Source: Trametes villosa
Taxonomy: Eukaryota > Basidiomycota > Agaricomycetes > Polyporales > Polyporaceae
Direction of reading: 5' to 3'
DNA length: 64,000 bases
Assembly: GCA_002964805.2 (NCBI GenBank)
Contig: PUDQ02000110.1
Span: 105,705-169,704 of the forward strand
Below are positions 54,494 through 64,000 of the stretch, one piece after another; positions within the stretch are counted from its first letter, which is position 1, and every line of letters begins with the position of its first letter. The translations under genes and the position numbers were made by a program. The notes beneath the pieces were generated by a model that saw nothing but the letters and a program-made list of their open reading frames with translations, had not been told where the DNA came from and did not search any database.

Positions 54494-55660
54494 CTTTGTT
54501 TGTTTTCAGCCACAGCTGAGATTACTGTCCCTCCTTTCCTCTTCACTTGGGGGGAGAGGGCCAATACTGGCATGTCCGATTGATGAGGTTCTGCAGAGAA
54601 TTAAAATTTTATATCAACATCTCTAAGTATGCTGAATAGCTAACATAGAGCATTGCACTGCATGACTTTGACAAAGGGGCTTCATGTACCTCCATATATT
54701 AAAGTTCCAGACCTATTGACAACATTCTGTTGATTTGAACCTGCCTATTCTTCATATGTAGTAAGGCCAGAAGACATTTGCCAGAGAGTACAAGGAGTGC
54801 TCAATATCTTACACGCAGGGCAAGCAATGTACACAGGATACTGCCCTGATTGAGTGATTACACATATCACTTTGCAGCAATTGTCTTATTAGAGAACATC
54901 TCCTACAGCATTGTGAGCAACTGATTTGATTTTTTGCATCCAATTGAAGCAGTATTTTAGCCTTGCTTACTGATTTTTGAACACCCTAGCATAGAAGGGC
55001 TGGCCTTACTGACTATATCTCCAGATGTTTGAACACTAGTATTGCTCAAGCTTCTTATGATTGTTTGATCTCTTTTCTTGCTCATTATGCTGGCTTATTC
55101 AATTTCCAAGCCATCCTTCTGGCATTTCCATAGAGATTTTATCAGCAGAAACAACCTAACACAACTTGAAATTTACCTGATGTAGCAGATACATATCAGA
55201 TGCAGATATAGATCTGAGGGAATAAACTTGGTTTGCTATCTCCACTGTTATCAATAACATAATGATTGAGTACTTGGATGTAGGGGCATTTTTGTGTATA
55301 TTTCACCTGCAGTAACACTCAATCAGCATATCAACATGGTTTCAATGACTGCAACCATGTTTGGGATATTAAGTGTGCACCATTGGATAGATATTAAAAA
55401 GCTGAATCTGATGACATATAAAACTATAGGGGTTTGTGCACAAAAGACCAAGATGTAAGCCAGCAAAGCTCATTGTGGCTGAACTGTGGCACTAATGAGT
55501 AATTGCAGCACTGTTAGACGGTGCTGTAGTGGACATCACACCTGACTTTTTACACGGGGTGATCCAACTCATGGATAGCTTCCTGGCAACACTTATTTCA
55601 TCTCATTTGGACTACCAATGCCAGAGATACAAAGGAATATGTGTGAAGAGCCAAACAAGA

Positions 55661-55713
55661 CCAAAGCTGATGGCAGGGAACGCGGAATCTGCGTTCCCTG
55701 CCATCAGCTTTGG
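55661..55713. repeat. Long hairpin type 2, variant with ACGC stem
   Basis: Same outer stem as 54441-54493, but the inner pairs read ACGC with GCGT, where the others read ACAC with GTGT, so both arms differ together. Confidence 0.9.
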
Positions 55714-56236
55714 CTTTGTTTATTCTCAGCCACAGCTGCTATCAATAACCCTCCTTTCCTCTTGATATAATACATTCAACAGAATGTAACACTTCAGCAA
55801 TTGTCTCCCTAGCACACCACAGGAGGTGTTTCATTGACTGGGTCATAGTATCATGCTGAAAACCCTGGACAAATTGATTATATCATACACTGGTCATTTT
55901 GAGCACAATTTGAGCATTTATGCAGCCTGTGATCAGCCTTACAGTGAATGAGATATCCCATGAGATTGGGATTGAAAAGCTGAATCCAATGGTATATAAC
56001 ACTTGGGGGGTTTGTGCACATTACACTGAGATACAGGTCATGGAAGCTGAATGTGGCTGAATTGTGACACTAATGGGGAATTGAAGTTCTTACCATGACT
56101 GCCATGGTAAGTGCTACATCACCATTTGTATACCATTGAATTCTACTCGCTCATAGCTTTCTGATGACATATGATACATGATATTTGAACTATCCAGTGG
56201 CCCAAAATGAAAGCATTTGTGTTGGGAGCCAAACAT

Positions 56237-56294
56237 GTACAAAGCGGGAGGCACGACAACGCGAATCCGCGTTGTCGTGCCTCCCGCTTTGTAC
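56237..56294. repeat. Long hairpin type 1, perfect 27 bp stem
   Basis: GTACAAAGCGGGAGGCACG continues through ACAACGCG to a 4 base centre and is followed by the exact inverse. It is the only copy without a mismatch. Confidence 0.93.
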
Positions 56295-57981
56295 TTGTTT
56301 GTTCTCAGCCACAGCTTACATTATTGCCCCCTCCTCTAGTTCTTTTGGCCACTGCTCCTCCAGTCTTGGTCCAAATGGCATGTGTCATATACCATTAGGA
56401 AGGTGCTCATGAGCTCTAAGACATGGGGGTATTTACATATATTAATGACCATCATCTCTTCTATAAAACTTCATTAGAGGGACATATAAATCACTTACTC
56501 AGCCTGTACGTAGTGTACAGTCAATTTGAGCTGATCACTAAAATATCATTAGACCCTGCTTAGGTCTGGAAAGTATCTAGGGGTGTAATTGTGATACAAG
56601 CACCCCTCTGTCCCTTTAAACCATCAATGTCTTATTCACCAAGCAAAGAGCAGTAAATCGCTGTTTACACAGTAGTCTCCTTACTAAATGGTGTATATTC
56701 TTGCTCTAAAATACACCTATGGTCAAGGGCTACCTTATGTGATTGTTTCTGTGGCTCTATACCCTCTATTCATTGTGTTAAAGCTGCTTTACTACATTTT
56801 GAAGCAAAGCTCTGGGAGCCTTTTCCTCCCGCAGAATAAGCGCCCAAAGAGCTAAATTTGGCCAAGTCTGACCAGCGCTAGTAGAAGTAGCAGGCCCTGC
56901 AACTAGCCAAATTTTCTTGAAAAATGGGCGCTTTTTGCGGTATTTTTCCCATAGTGTGCTCATTTTCCATCCAAATTACAAGTATTGTATGCTGTTAGAA
57001 AGGCCTTTTTATAAGGCTATGCAATGGTGGTATGCAATGGTAGCATTGCACATTACAATGTCTGGTAATCAGCAAAACACTGCCTGAAAGTGCCCCATAA
57101 CTGCCATGGCAGCCACCTCTTTGCTCATAGTGCCTCCAGGTTTGACCCAAAATGCATGTGCTATATACCATAATGAAGCTGCTTTGAAGCTCTATTTGAT
57201 TGGGGTACAAGCCTCCCACCTAAGCTCTTCATATTCCATTTGGCACAATCTCACTTTTTATCAGCCCACAAATGCCTGTAGCAGTCAGCAAGGCATTGAT
57301 TGTGATACTGGGTTGTTAGTGTTTTAGTATATATAGGCATACAATGTTCAATGTTTGATATAACTACCAATTAAGCTGTTGTATCAAGTTCAAGGGCAAA
57401 GAATGCACTGCAGCGCACCTTGGCAATGCCTGAATCAGGCACTTATACTTAGCTATCCACCCTTGGATGTATACTTGGACGTACAGGATTTGTGTAATAA
57501 AGCATTGCTGTTGGGCAACCTGAGCATTGATTACTTCACCAGAGTATGGATGTGACAACTGACTGGCTACCCGATGTCAACCTACTGTATCATCACTATC
57601 ATACTGCCAAAGTAACAGGTGGTTACCCTCATAGGCGCACTACAAGCAAGCCTGCTGCTCTAAACAGTGATAGGGAGGGTGATTGCCCATGCTGTGCCAC
57701 CTAGGGTTACACAGGCGCCCAGCAGTCAGCATTAGAGCAAGGCTAGCAAGCAGTCAGAGTGGCTGTGTGGCCAATCTAGGGTCTAACCCTAAAGTTTCTA
57801 ATGGATTGTGGCCCTAACCCTAGGTTTGTATGTGGAAGTTGTATGTGGCGCTTATTTCAAATCTAAGGTTGGATTAGCTGAGTCTCAAAATATTTTTCCC
57901 ACGGGGTCGACTTGGCGTCACACATTTTGGCTGGGAGCTCACCCCATAAGAAACGATTTCTTCGTTCCTCATCAATCATAA

Positions 57982-58393
57982 TGTAATGCATTCAACAAGA
58001 TGTAACAGCTCAGCATTTGTTTTCTTAGCACACCACAGCCAGCATTTCATTGACTACACCATGGTATCATGCTGAAATTGATGATACTATACAGTGCTGT
58101 CATTTTGAGCACAATTTGAGCATTTATGCAGCCTGTGATAATCTTTGTAGCATATAGCATGGCCCATTGCATAGGGGTCAAAAAGCTGAATCCAATGGTA
58201 TATAATACCTGGGGGGTTTGTGCACATTATACTGAGATATGAGCTATAGAAGCTGGAAGTGGCTGAATTGTGGCACTAATGGACATTTGTTACCCTGTTT
58301 ATAGGTGCTGTAGTGATTATTACATCACCGTTTGTACACCATTGGATTCTGATCATCCATAGCTTTCTGATGACATATGATCTTTAATATTTG
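57982..58393 (-). repeat. Repeat family D, fragment D5
   Basis: Inverse of 37150-37520 type D sequence, starting at the tip of D4 and ending where the LINE 3' end begins. Confidence 0.75.
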
Positions 58394-58631
58394 GCGGTGC
58401 TCAATCCTGGTGCGGCTCTTGCGAGCCTTCCAGGTGATATATTGCAGGTGTCGGGAGCCAGTGCTACCGCTCCGGAGGAAATGCTTTATGCACGCAGCAC
58501 ACAGTAAGGTGTGCTACAGTGTGGGACTCCCGCCGGGCGGCAAGCACAGTAAGTGCTCGCTACATTTCCGGTGGTCTACCCACTAAAACCCCCATTGTGC
58601 TAACCCAGTCTGCAGATAGATCGGCCTCGTT

Positions 58632-59321
58632 CTATAGAGTACGGCACCATGTATCTAGGACAGTAGCTGTGTGGAGAGATTTTTTACCTGCAAGTCGGGT
58701 GTTGGTTATAGAGCGGTCAAGGAGTAGTCTCTTGTTTAGATTTTTAAGCCATTGGTTCTCAATCTCCTGAGGCGTGTGGTTGGGGTCTGGTAATGCGGCG
58801 CGTCCTATGACTCTCTCGCATCTTAGGACCCATATGAGGTGCACAGACTCAGGCAAAGCTATCCGTGCAAGTCTGGTGGGCCCTGCTAGTAGGTCTCCTT
58901 CCAGGCTCACCGCAGGGAAGGATGGGGATCCAGTGGCAAGGGCAAGCGAGGGGGTGGGTATGTCAACACCTTTCAGTCGGAGGAGGTTTCGCACCAGCTT
59001 CCACACCTGTTCCTGGCCAGGGGCCTCACACTGGGTCAGGATGTGTTCAAGGGACTCAGTGACGCCGCAGGCAGGGCACAGTGCCCGTGGCTCCATTGTT
59101 GGTATGTGTTTCCAGTATGATCCTACGCGAAGTGCACCGTGTAGGGCCTTCCACAGGAAATCACGGCACTTCTTGGATATCACGGGCATACATAGGTGCT
59201 TCCATATTGACTCTGCAGTGGGTTTTAACCCCGAGGAGCGGAGTATCATGAGTTGCACATCCAGTATTCTTTGCTGGGTCGCGGGCTTCACATCCTGCAT
59301 CTGGGAGTGTTGTATACCCAC
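58632..59321 (-). CDS. LINE C-terminal region with zinc knuckle
   Basis: After the RNase H it contains C-R-D-F-L-W-K-A-L-H-G, then C-P-A-C-G-V-T-E-S-L-E-H-I-L-T-Q-C and a LIWVLRCERV stretch. It corresponds to the fragment at 18217-18973. The role of this region is not firmly known; it is usual in this LINE group. It is entered by a frameshift near 59310. Confidence 0.8.
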   Translation of the reverse strand: MGIQHSQMQDVKPATQQRILDVQLMILRSSGLKPTAESIWKHLCMPVISKKCRDFLWKALHGALRVGSYWKHIPTMEPRALCPACGVTESLEHILTQCEAPGQEQVWKLVRNLLRLKGVDIPTPSLALATGSPSFPAVSLEGDLLAGPTRLARIALPESVHLIWVLRCERVIGRAALPDPNHTPQEIENQWLKNLNKRLLLDRSITNTRLAGKKSLHTATVLDTWCRTL

Positions 59322-59885
59322 GTAGGCCAGCCTCTGGGTAAGGCTAACCAGGGCCGCCCCCGTGGGCAGGTAGCGGTCAGGGGGAGGGAAGTGAATAGGG
59401 TGCAGGGGGGGGGAGCCTGGGAGCCGCTAGCTGCTAGGCGGTCCGCCTCCTCATTCCCACAGACTTTGCTGTGTCCCTTTACCCACCTCAGGGTGGTGGG
59501 AGCGCAGCGGGTTTGGAGGTGGGCAACGGCTTCGCGGAAAATGTCTGCATTGGCCACGCCTAGCCAGCCCCGGTTTTCCCAGGCAGGGAGATGCTTTGTG
59601 AGTCCGTCGACAACATATTTTGAGTCACTGACAATGTGGAGGGGGGTGTAGGGGGGGACTTTGCGGTGTGCAGCAGTTACCGCATATATTTTGGCAACCT
59701 GGTTCATCTGTAAATCGTGGGGTACCCGCACTCCCTCGTTTCGCGTGTCATTTTCTCCAAACCACACCCCACTACCTGCCTGGGCATTATCAAAACCGTT
59801 TTTGTCACAGGACCCATCCGTGAAGACTTCTACATCACTGCCAGGTACCTGGAAGGGCCGTGGTGGCCGTAGGGCAGCTATGGAG
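59288..59885 (-). CDS. LINE RNase H domain
   Basis: V-F-T-D-G-S-C-D-K-N-G gives the first aspartate (about 59815), then the glutamate region AVTAAHRK, IVSDSKYVVDGL with the next aspartate, and GNEEADRLA with the last. RWVKGHSK is the basic loop. All four acidic positions appear present. It is separated from the linker by a frameshift near 59885. Confidence 0.88.
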
Positions 59886-60372
59886 AGGTGCAGGCTTTGC
59901 TCACAAATATACGGAAAGCGGCGGCAATTGGGGTGTCCACCGTGAGGGAAGGGTTGAAGAGAATACAGTTATTTCTGAGGCGGGCAGTGCCGTTCTCCCG
60001 TATCCTAGTTTGGGTAAGGGTAAGACCGTCGTTGTTGCCCTCCCGCTGGGGGTGCCACACAGTGTCTATCCTTTCAACCAATTTGGCCGCTGCAACGGCG
60101 CAGCGGTGTGGGTTGTCACACCCTTTCAGGGAGCAGTCATCATTGCAGTCAGTGCATTCACACAGTGGTGAGGCGCGGTGGCCGCAATTTTCATTGTGCA
60201 CTCGGTTCGCGGCTTCCACACACTGGCGCGTGGTGCATACGAGGTGGTGAACCCGCAGGCACTTCGCAGCCGTGGTGTTTGCTACGCTCCTCCCCGGCAT
60301 GTTCCCAATGTGGTACCAGACTGGCAGGTCCATACGCAGGTTCTGTGAGGGGTTTGGCATAGTGCATTGCAC
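59878..60372 (-). CDS. LINE cysteine-rich linker
   Basis: Between RT and RNase H the frame carries C-L-R-V-H, C-T-T-R-Q-C, C-G-H, C-E-C-T-D-C and further cysteines in about 60 residues, with W-H-P-Q-R-E after them. Such a cysteine-rich stretch occurs in this position in several fungal LINEs; no function is assigned. A frameshift near 60370 separates it from RT. Confidence 0.7.
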   Translation of the reverse strand: MQCTMPNPSQNLRMDLPVWYHIGNMPGRSVANTTAAKCLRVHHLVCTTRQCVEAANRVHNENCGHRASPLCECTDCNDDCSLKGCDNPHRCAVAAAKLVERIDTVWHPQREGNNDGLTLTQTRIRENGTARLRNNCILFNPSLTVDTPIAAAFRIFVSKACTSP

Positions 60373-62290
60373 TGCGTATTTTCCGCGGCATGGATCATTT
60401 TACGCAGGAGGTGCGGGAGGCCTGCGGCACGTCTTGTGCTAACTTTCCAGGTCTGTAGGAAGGTGTTGATTCTTGCCGCAGTATCCACAGCCTTTGAGTC
60501 GGAAGCGACTGCACAGGCAAAGAGGCAATCTGCCATCAGCGCCCATGGCTGGCGTATGCGGCCTATTTGGAGGTAGGACACTGTCCACATGAGGTCTATT
60601 GCCTCATTCCTGGATTTCAGGTCTAGGAGTTTAAGGCCTCCTCTGCCTACGGGCTCATAAAGCAGCTCCCGTGCCACGAGTGGGTGCTTATTGCCAGCCC
60701 ATATAAAGATAGTGATGATACTTGTTAGGCGGCGCTCAACGCATACAGGAATTCCTTGCGTGACAGTAAGGAACTGGGTCCGCCCACCAACTTCCATGTT
60801 GACAATGAGTCTGCGGCCATTGAGGGAGGGTTTGGTTTGTTCCCAGCACTGCAGGTTGCGCTCGACTGTTTCGACAATCTTAACCCAGGGTGCGGCAGGG
60901 TCCGCCCCATTCCCAATCCATGCTCTAAGTCGGCAAATGGCCTCTCCATCTGGCACGACATGGACACCAGTAGGGAGTGTGGGTGAGTTAGGTCCAAGGT
61001 GGTGTTCAGCGCAAACCTGGGCTCGGTATTCCAGAGTCCCCACAGGCAGGACCTCAGTTTTTTCTGAGTTAAAGCGGGCTCTCGACGCCTTACACCACTT
61101 TATAGCGATGCCCATCATATCATCATAGCTACCGTTGCAGTCGAGGAAGACAGTGGTGTCATCGGCAAATAGTTTTGCAATTAAGCGGCCAGCGTCGCCT
61201 GGCAACTGTAGTCCCTTGAGATTGGATCGCCACAGTGCACAGGCAAGGGGCTCAATAGCAAGGTTGAAAAGGAGGCAGGACATGGGGTCCCCTTGCCTTA
61301 CTCCGCACCTGATGCGGAAAAAAGGGCTCTTGATGCCATTTATGATGACACAGCTTTCAGCTCTTCCGTAGAGGTTCTGGATGGTATGGATGAAGTTGGT
61401 TGGGAAGTTCAGGTGTCGTAGTGTTTCCCACAGGTACGTGTGGTCTATGCGGTCATAAGCCTTCTCTTGGTCAAGGGCGACAACAGCCCCGTTCAGCTCC
61501 TCAGCCTCAGCGTACTCCAGGGTGAGTTGGGTTAACCGTATGTGGTCAAAAATCCTCCTCCCAGGGATGAAACCTGCCTGGTCAGGGTGTATGAGGCCTG
61601 GTGCCACCGCAGTTAGTCTCGTTGCTATGGCGTTTTTCATGAGTTTGTAGTCTGAGTTCAGGAGTGTGATTGGGCAGTAGTTCCCAATGTCCCTCTTGTC
61701 CTTCTTAAGCTTGTAGATGGGGCATATCCACCCCTGGGTGAAGGTGGAGCCCTCTGCTATGCCATAGGTGCTTATGTCTTGGAAAACTGCAGCCAGGGCT
61801 TCCGCAATATCCACAGCAGGGCGGCTCCGCTTGGTGTCGACATCAAACCATGGCAAGTAGGACTTCCATACTTCTGTCGGGAGTCCGTTAAGCCCTGGGG
61901 ATTTGTTTGGTGCTGCTGCGCGTATCGCATCCGCTACCTCGTCACGGGACAGAAGGTCTGCCATCTCGGTGTTTGTGTCATTGTCTAGTCTTGCACTCAT
62001 TTTGCAGAGCGCGTCTGCGATGTACTCATCGTGGGGTTCATGGTCACCCAGGGGGTCGCTGTCCTGCAGCGAGTTGTAGAAATTAGCTGCAATAGTTGCC
62101 ATCTTTTTTGAGTGGTTTGTATACGATGTGCCCCCTGGTGATGGTTCCTTCATAGAATACATGATTTCAGAGACTCGGGGGGTTGTTCCCTGGCGTGTCC
62201 AGTATTTGGTGATAGTTTCAGAGTGCGCCCAGTGTCGTGTTTCAGTGTTACGCCTCTGCCATCCAAAGTGTTTTCTTTCCAGGGCCGTTA
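60282..62290 (-). CDS. LINE reverse transcriptase
   Basis: The main open segment starts at 62162 but the frame is open back to about 62290. The fingers have N-K-S-P-G-L-N-G-L-P (residues 86-95); VALDQEKAYDRI at 228-239 carries the first catalytic aspartate; GVRQGDPMSCLLFNL at 287-301 is the palm B block; FADD at 332-335 carries the other two. The thumb and C-terminal part extend to the TGA at 60282. It would prime at the nicked target and copy the element RNA. The catalytic residues look intact. Confidence 0.92.
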
Positions 62291-63751
62291 GTTTTGCCTG
62301 GAGAATCTAGAGGCGCAGGGGCCTGGCCCCGTGTCGTTCACACTGTTTATGCAGTTCTCCAGGTCACACTTAAGAGCGTCAATCTGTTTCTGTATCTTTG
62401 GGACTTTGGCTTTGGCCCTTGACCTTGCAGCTGCCACCAGCTGCTTCTTGAAATCCTCATATATGGTTTGGGGGTTGGATAGCTCACTGCGAGCTTGGAC
62501 TGCATGGATGCTGGATAGCATGGATGCGGCCAAGGTTTTCATGGTTTTCTTCATGGCAGAATCGTCAAGGAGGTGGGACGGCATGACCCATTGTCCTTTC
62601 CCCACGAAGGGTGCTTTGTAGTCGGTCACATCAACGGTCACCAAGAGGTGGTCGGTGGGTATTCCAGGTTCCTTGATTGCCCAGCAATCACAGTCACGTT
62701 CCATCTGGCGGCGGACATATATTCTGTCCAAGCGTGATTGGGAGCCAGTGGCTTCCTGGAGGTAGGTGAAGCCTCGTGTGTTGGGGTTTGCAAGCCTCCA
62801 TCCATCGCATAGGTTCAGCCTCGAGCACATTTCACGTAGGGTGTCGCACGGGGCAGTAGTGTCGCTGTGCGCAGGCATGCGGTCGTTTGGCGCCTCCACG
62901 AGGTTAAAGTCTCCTAGAATGAGGTCGACTCTGCCTAGTTGCGAGGCAGCCAGAGTGCCCCAGAAGGTTGCGTTGTCGTGCCTATCATTGGGCGCATATA
63001 TGTTAAGGATGTTCAGCGAGCGTGGGATCTGGATGAGGAGGGCTCGTCCAGGGATGATACACCTTGCGGTAGGTGGGCTGGTTTTAACGATACACTTGTT
63101 TGTGACAAAGGCCACCCCCCTTGCACCTGTGCGTTTATCGGGGTCCGTGGTGTGCACTATGTGCATATGTCGTCCAAAGATTGCCTCCAGGTCAGCAACA
63201 CGCTCATCACTGAGGTGTGTTTCCTGGAGGGCTAGTACTGCAATCTTCTCATTTCGCACAAGTTGGTTGACTAGCATCCACTTGTCTGATCCAGTCATGC
63301 GGTCGGTGTTCCCAAAGCCTTTTATGTTCAGTGACACCACCTTGAATCGCAGTTTCGTCTTTTGTTGGCGTCCAGCGCGCATTGTGGTACGCAGGGGGGA
63401 GTACGTTCCAGTTTCGGCCAGCCCTGTTGCTGCACCGCCAGCCGCGCCCCTCTGGTGTGGGGAGGGCTCGCTTGAGGTTACGCCTCTCTGGGCACACGCC
63501 AGGGTGGGCGTCGGGTGTGCAGCATTGCCACCATGATCTACTATCCTTTCATCGAGTACGGGGATGGCAAGAGGGGCACCCGGCCCTCCAGCACAGTCGA
63601 AGCGCAGTTCCGTAGATGTGGGTAATACTGTATGTGTTTCATCGGGTGTTTGTGTTGTGTGGGGCGCGGTTGGGTTGGTGTCCTGTGCACATCCAACCAA
63701 TGTGCACAGTGAGTTGGCTTGGGGTACCGGCCAACGTGGTCGGCTATGCAC
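62288..63751 (-). CDS. LINE APE-type endonuclease
   Basis: In the longest open segment the first ~130 residues are low-complexity and may belong to the ORF1/ORF2 border. The endonuclease core runs from V-V-S-L-N-I-K-G (138) through LQETHLSD (175-182), IYAPND (251-256), GDFNLV (280-285), SRLDRIYV (339-346) to T-D-H-L-L-V (366-371). These are the catalytic E, N, D and D-H positions of the exonuclease-endonuclease-phosphatase fold. It would nick the target DNA to start reverse transcription. It ends by frameshift near 62290. Confidence 0.92.
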   Translation of the reverse strand: MHSRPRWPVPQANSLCTLVGCAQDTNPTAPHTTQTPDETHTVLPTSTELRFDCAGGPGAPLAIPVLDERIVDHGGNAAHPTPTLACAQRGVTSSEPSPHQRGAAGGAATGLAETGTYSPLRTTMRAGRQQKTKLRFKVVSLNIKGFGNTDRMTGSDKWMLVNQLVRNEKIAVLALQETHLSDERVADLEAIFGRHMHIVHTTDPDKRTGARGVAFVTNKCIVKTSPPTARCIIPGRALLIQIPRSLNILNIYAPNDRHDNATFWGTLAASQLGRVDLILGDFNLVEAPNDRMPAHSDTTAPCDTLREMCSRLNLCDGWRLANPNTRGFTYLQEATGSQSRLDRIYVRRQMERDCDCWAIKEPGIPTDHLLVTVDVTDYKAPFVGKGQWVMPSHLLDDSAMKKTMKTLAASMLSSIHAVQARSELSNPQTIYEDFKKQLVAAARSRAKAKVPKIQKQIDALKCDLENCINSVNDTGPGPCASRFSRQN

Positions 63752-63833
63752 TCGGGGTAGTGTCCGTATCCGCAGTATCGGTCTGTTCCCACTGGCTTCA
63801 GCTTCTCAGCACGGCACACCAAGACCTAAATAG
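63700..63833 (-). CDS. Possible end of LINE ORF1 with zinc-knuckle-like cysteines
   Basis: Another frame upstream of the endonuclease carries R-Y-C-G-Y-G-H-Y-P-E-C and K-P-T-H-C-A-H-W, a cysteine/histidine set such as ends LINE gag-like proteins. A G-run of 13 lies just beyond at 63842-63854. The rest is off the window, so this is a weak call. Confidence 0.4.
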
Positions 63834-64000
63834 GTCGCCGTTGGGGGGGGGGGGGTCATGTGGGCTTTCCTGTACGTTGGTGCGTAAGTATATGTGGGCA
63901 CCACAAGGACGCACGCGTGGTGGTCAGCACGGTGCGGTGCTCATGCAGGCCGCTGCCCGGATGACGCATGCGTGGCGCGTGCGTTTGTCGCCGCGCACAG

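Larger units (their letters stand above)
54100..57981 (-). repeat. Repeat family D, copy D4 (inverted orientation)
   Basis: The right end is the inverse of the D1 start (57970-57981), preceded by the shared block with GGGAGCTCACCCCATAAG. 57410-57560 is the subtype-specific segment shared with D2. Three long hairpins are present: type 2 at 54441-54493 and 55661-55713, type 1 at 56237-56294. A matching left arm is not present. It abuts D5, as if D4 had inserted into an older D copy. Confidence 0.8.
58394..64000 (-). mobile_element. LINE (non-LTR retrotransposon), APE-RT-RNase H type, frameshifted
   Basis: In minus orientation the order is a zinc-knuckle-like ORF1 end at the window edge, an APE-type endonuclease, reverse transcriptase, a cysteine-rich linker, RNase H and a C-terminal zinc knuckle. 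The order matches the Tad1-like group of fungal LINEs. Four frame changes separate the open segments (about 62290, 60370, 59885, 59310). The 3' end abuts D5 at 58393. Confidence 0.9.

Noticed and set aside
1..64000. CRISPR arrays, tRNA or rRNA genes
   Set aside because: No regularly spaced identical repeats with unique spacers and no cloverleaf or rRNA-like sequence was recognised by eye; a tRNA scan would be needed to exclude small ones.

Overview
The window looks like a transposon-rich region of a filamentous basidiomycete, most likely an agaricomycete. The evidence is the mix of element types (KDZ and Plavaka-type transposases, hAT, Helitron, chromodomain Ty3 elements, an APE-RT-RNaseH LINE), short 50-65 bp GT-AG introns, and the lack of bacterial operon structure. 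I see no confident intact host gene; nearly everything is a mobile element or its remains, often nested. No tRNA, rRNA or CRISPR array was recognised.

Layout, left to right. 1-8500: a Ty3-type retrotransposon on the minus strand with open gag and pol, split by a 2.2 kb element (A, 811-3015) that has ~670 bp terminal inverted repeats (TIRs) and a 7 bp target duplication. 8501-10427: a broken multi-exon gene of unknown function. 12054-14234: a minus-strand KDZ-type transposase with one nonsense codon. 14661-17910: first copy of a large repeat family, called D here. 18217-18973: the end of a LINE, cut by a chromodomain Ty3 element (18974-26111). That element contains a solo copia-like LTR with a perfect 5 bp duplication, a second copy of A (B, 20880-23083) and a cousin (C, 23084-25835), itself split by a 520 bp MITE with an 8 bp duplication. 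26112-26681: a second D copy.

27343-31979 is a complete hAT element: 17 bp TIRs, a perfect 8 bp duplication, an eight-exon transposase gene whose splice phases all join, and a second three-exon gene of unknown function. This is the best-preserved unit in the window. 32480-35530 holds remains of a Plavaka-like transposase interrupted by LTR sequence. 35551-41225 is a D copy with ~2 kb inverted arms, followed by a KDZ fragment and another D piece. 44840-53390 is a decayed Helitron Rep/helicase gene whose C-terminus resembles a ubiquitin-specific-protease-type cysteine protease; it is interrupted by a 1376 bp TIR element (E). 54100-58393 is further D sequence in inverted orientation, and 58394-64000 is a frameshifted LINE running off the window.

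The parts do not form a pathway; they are layers of insertion. Several target duplications allow the pre-insertion reading frames to be inferred. The items that seem least described are the second hAT gene, the A/B/C long-TIR family with no transposase, the paired long hairpins in family D, and the protease-like tail of the Helitron protein.
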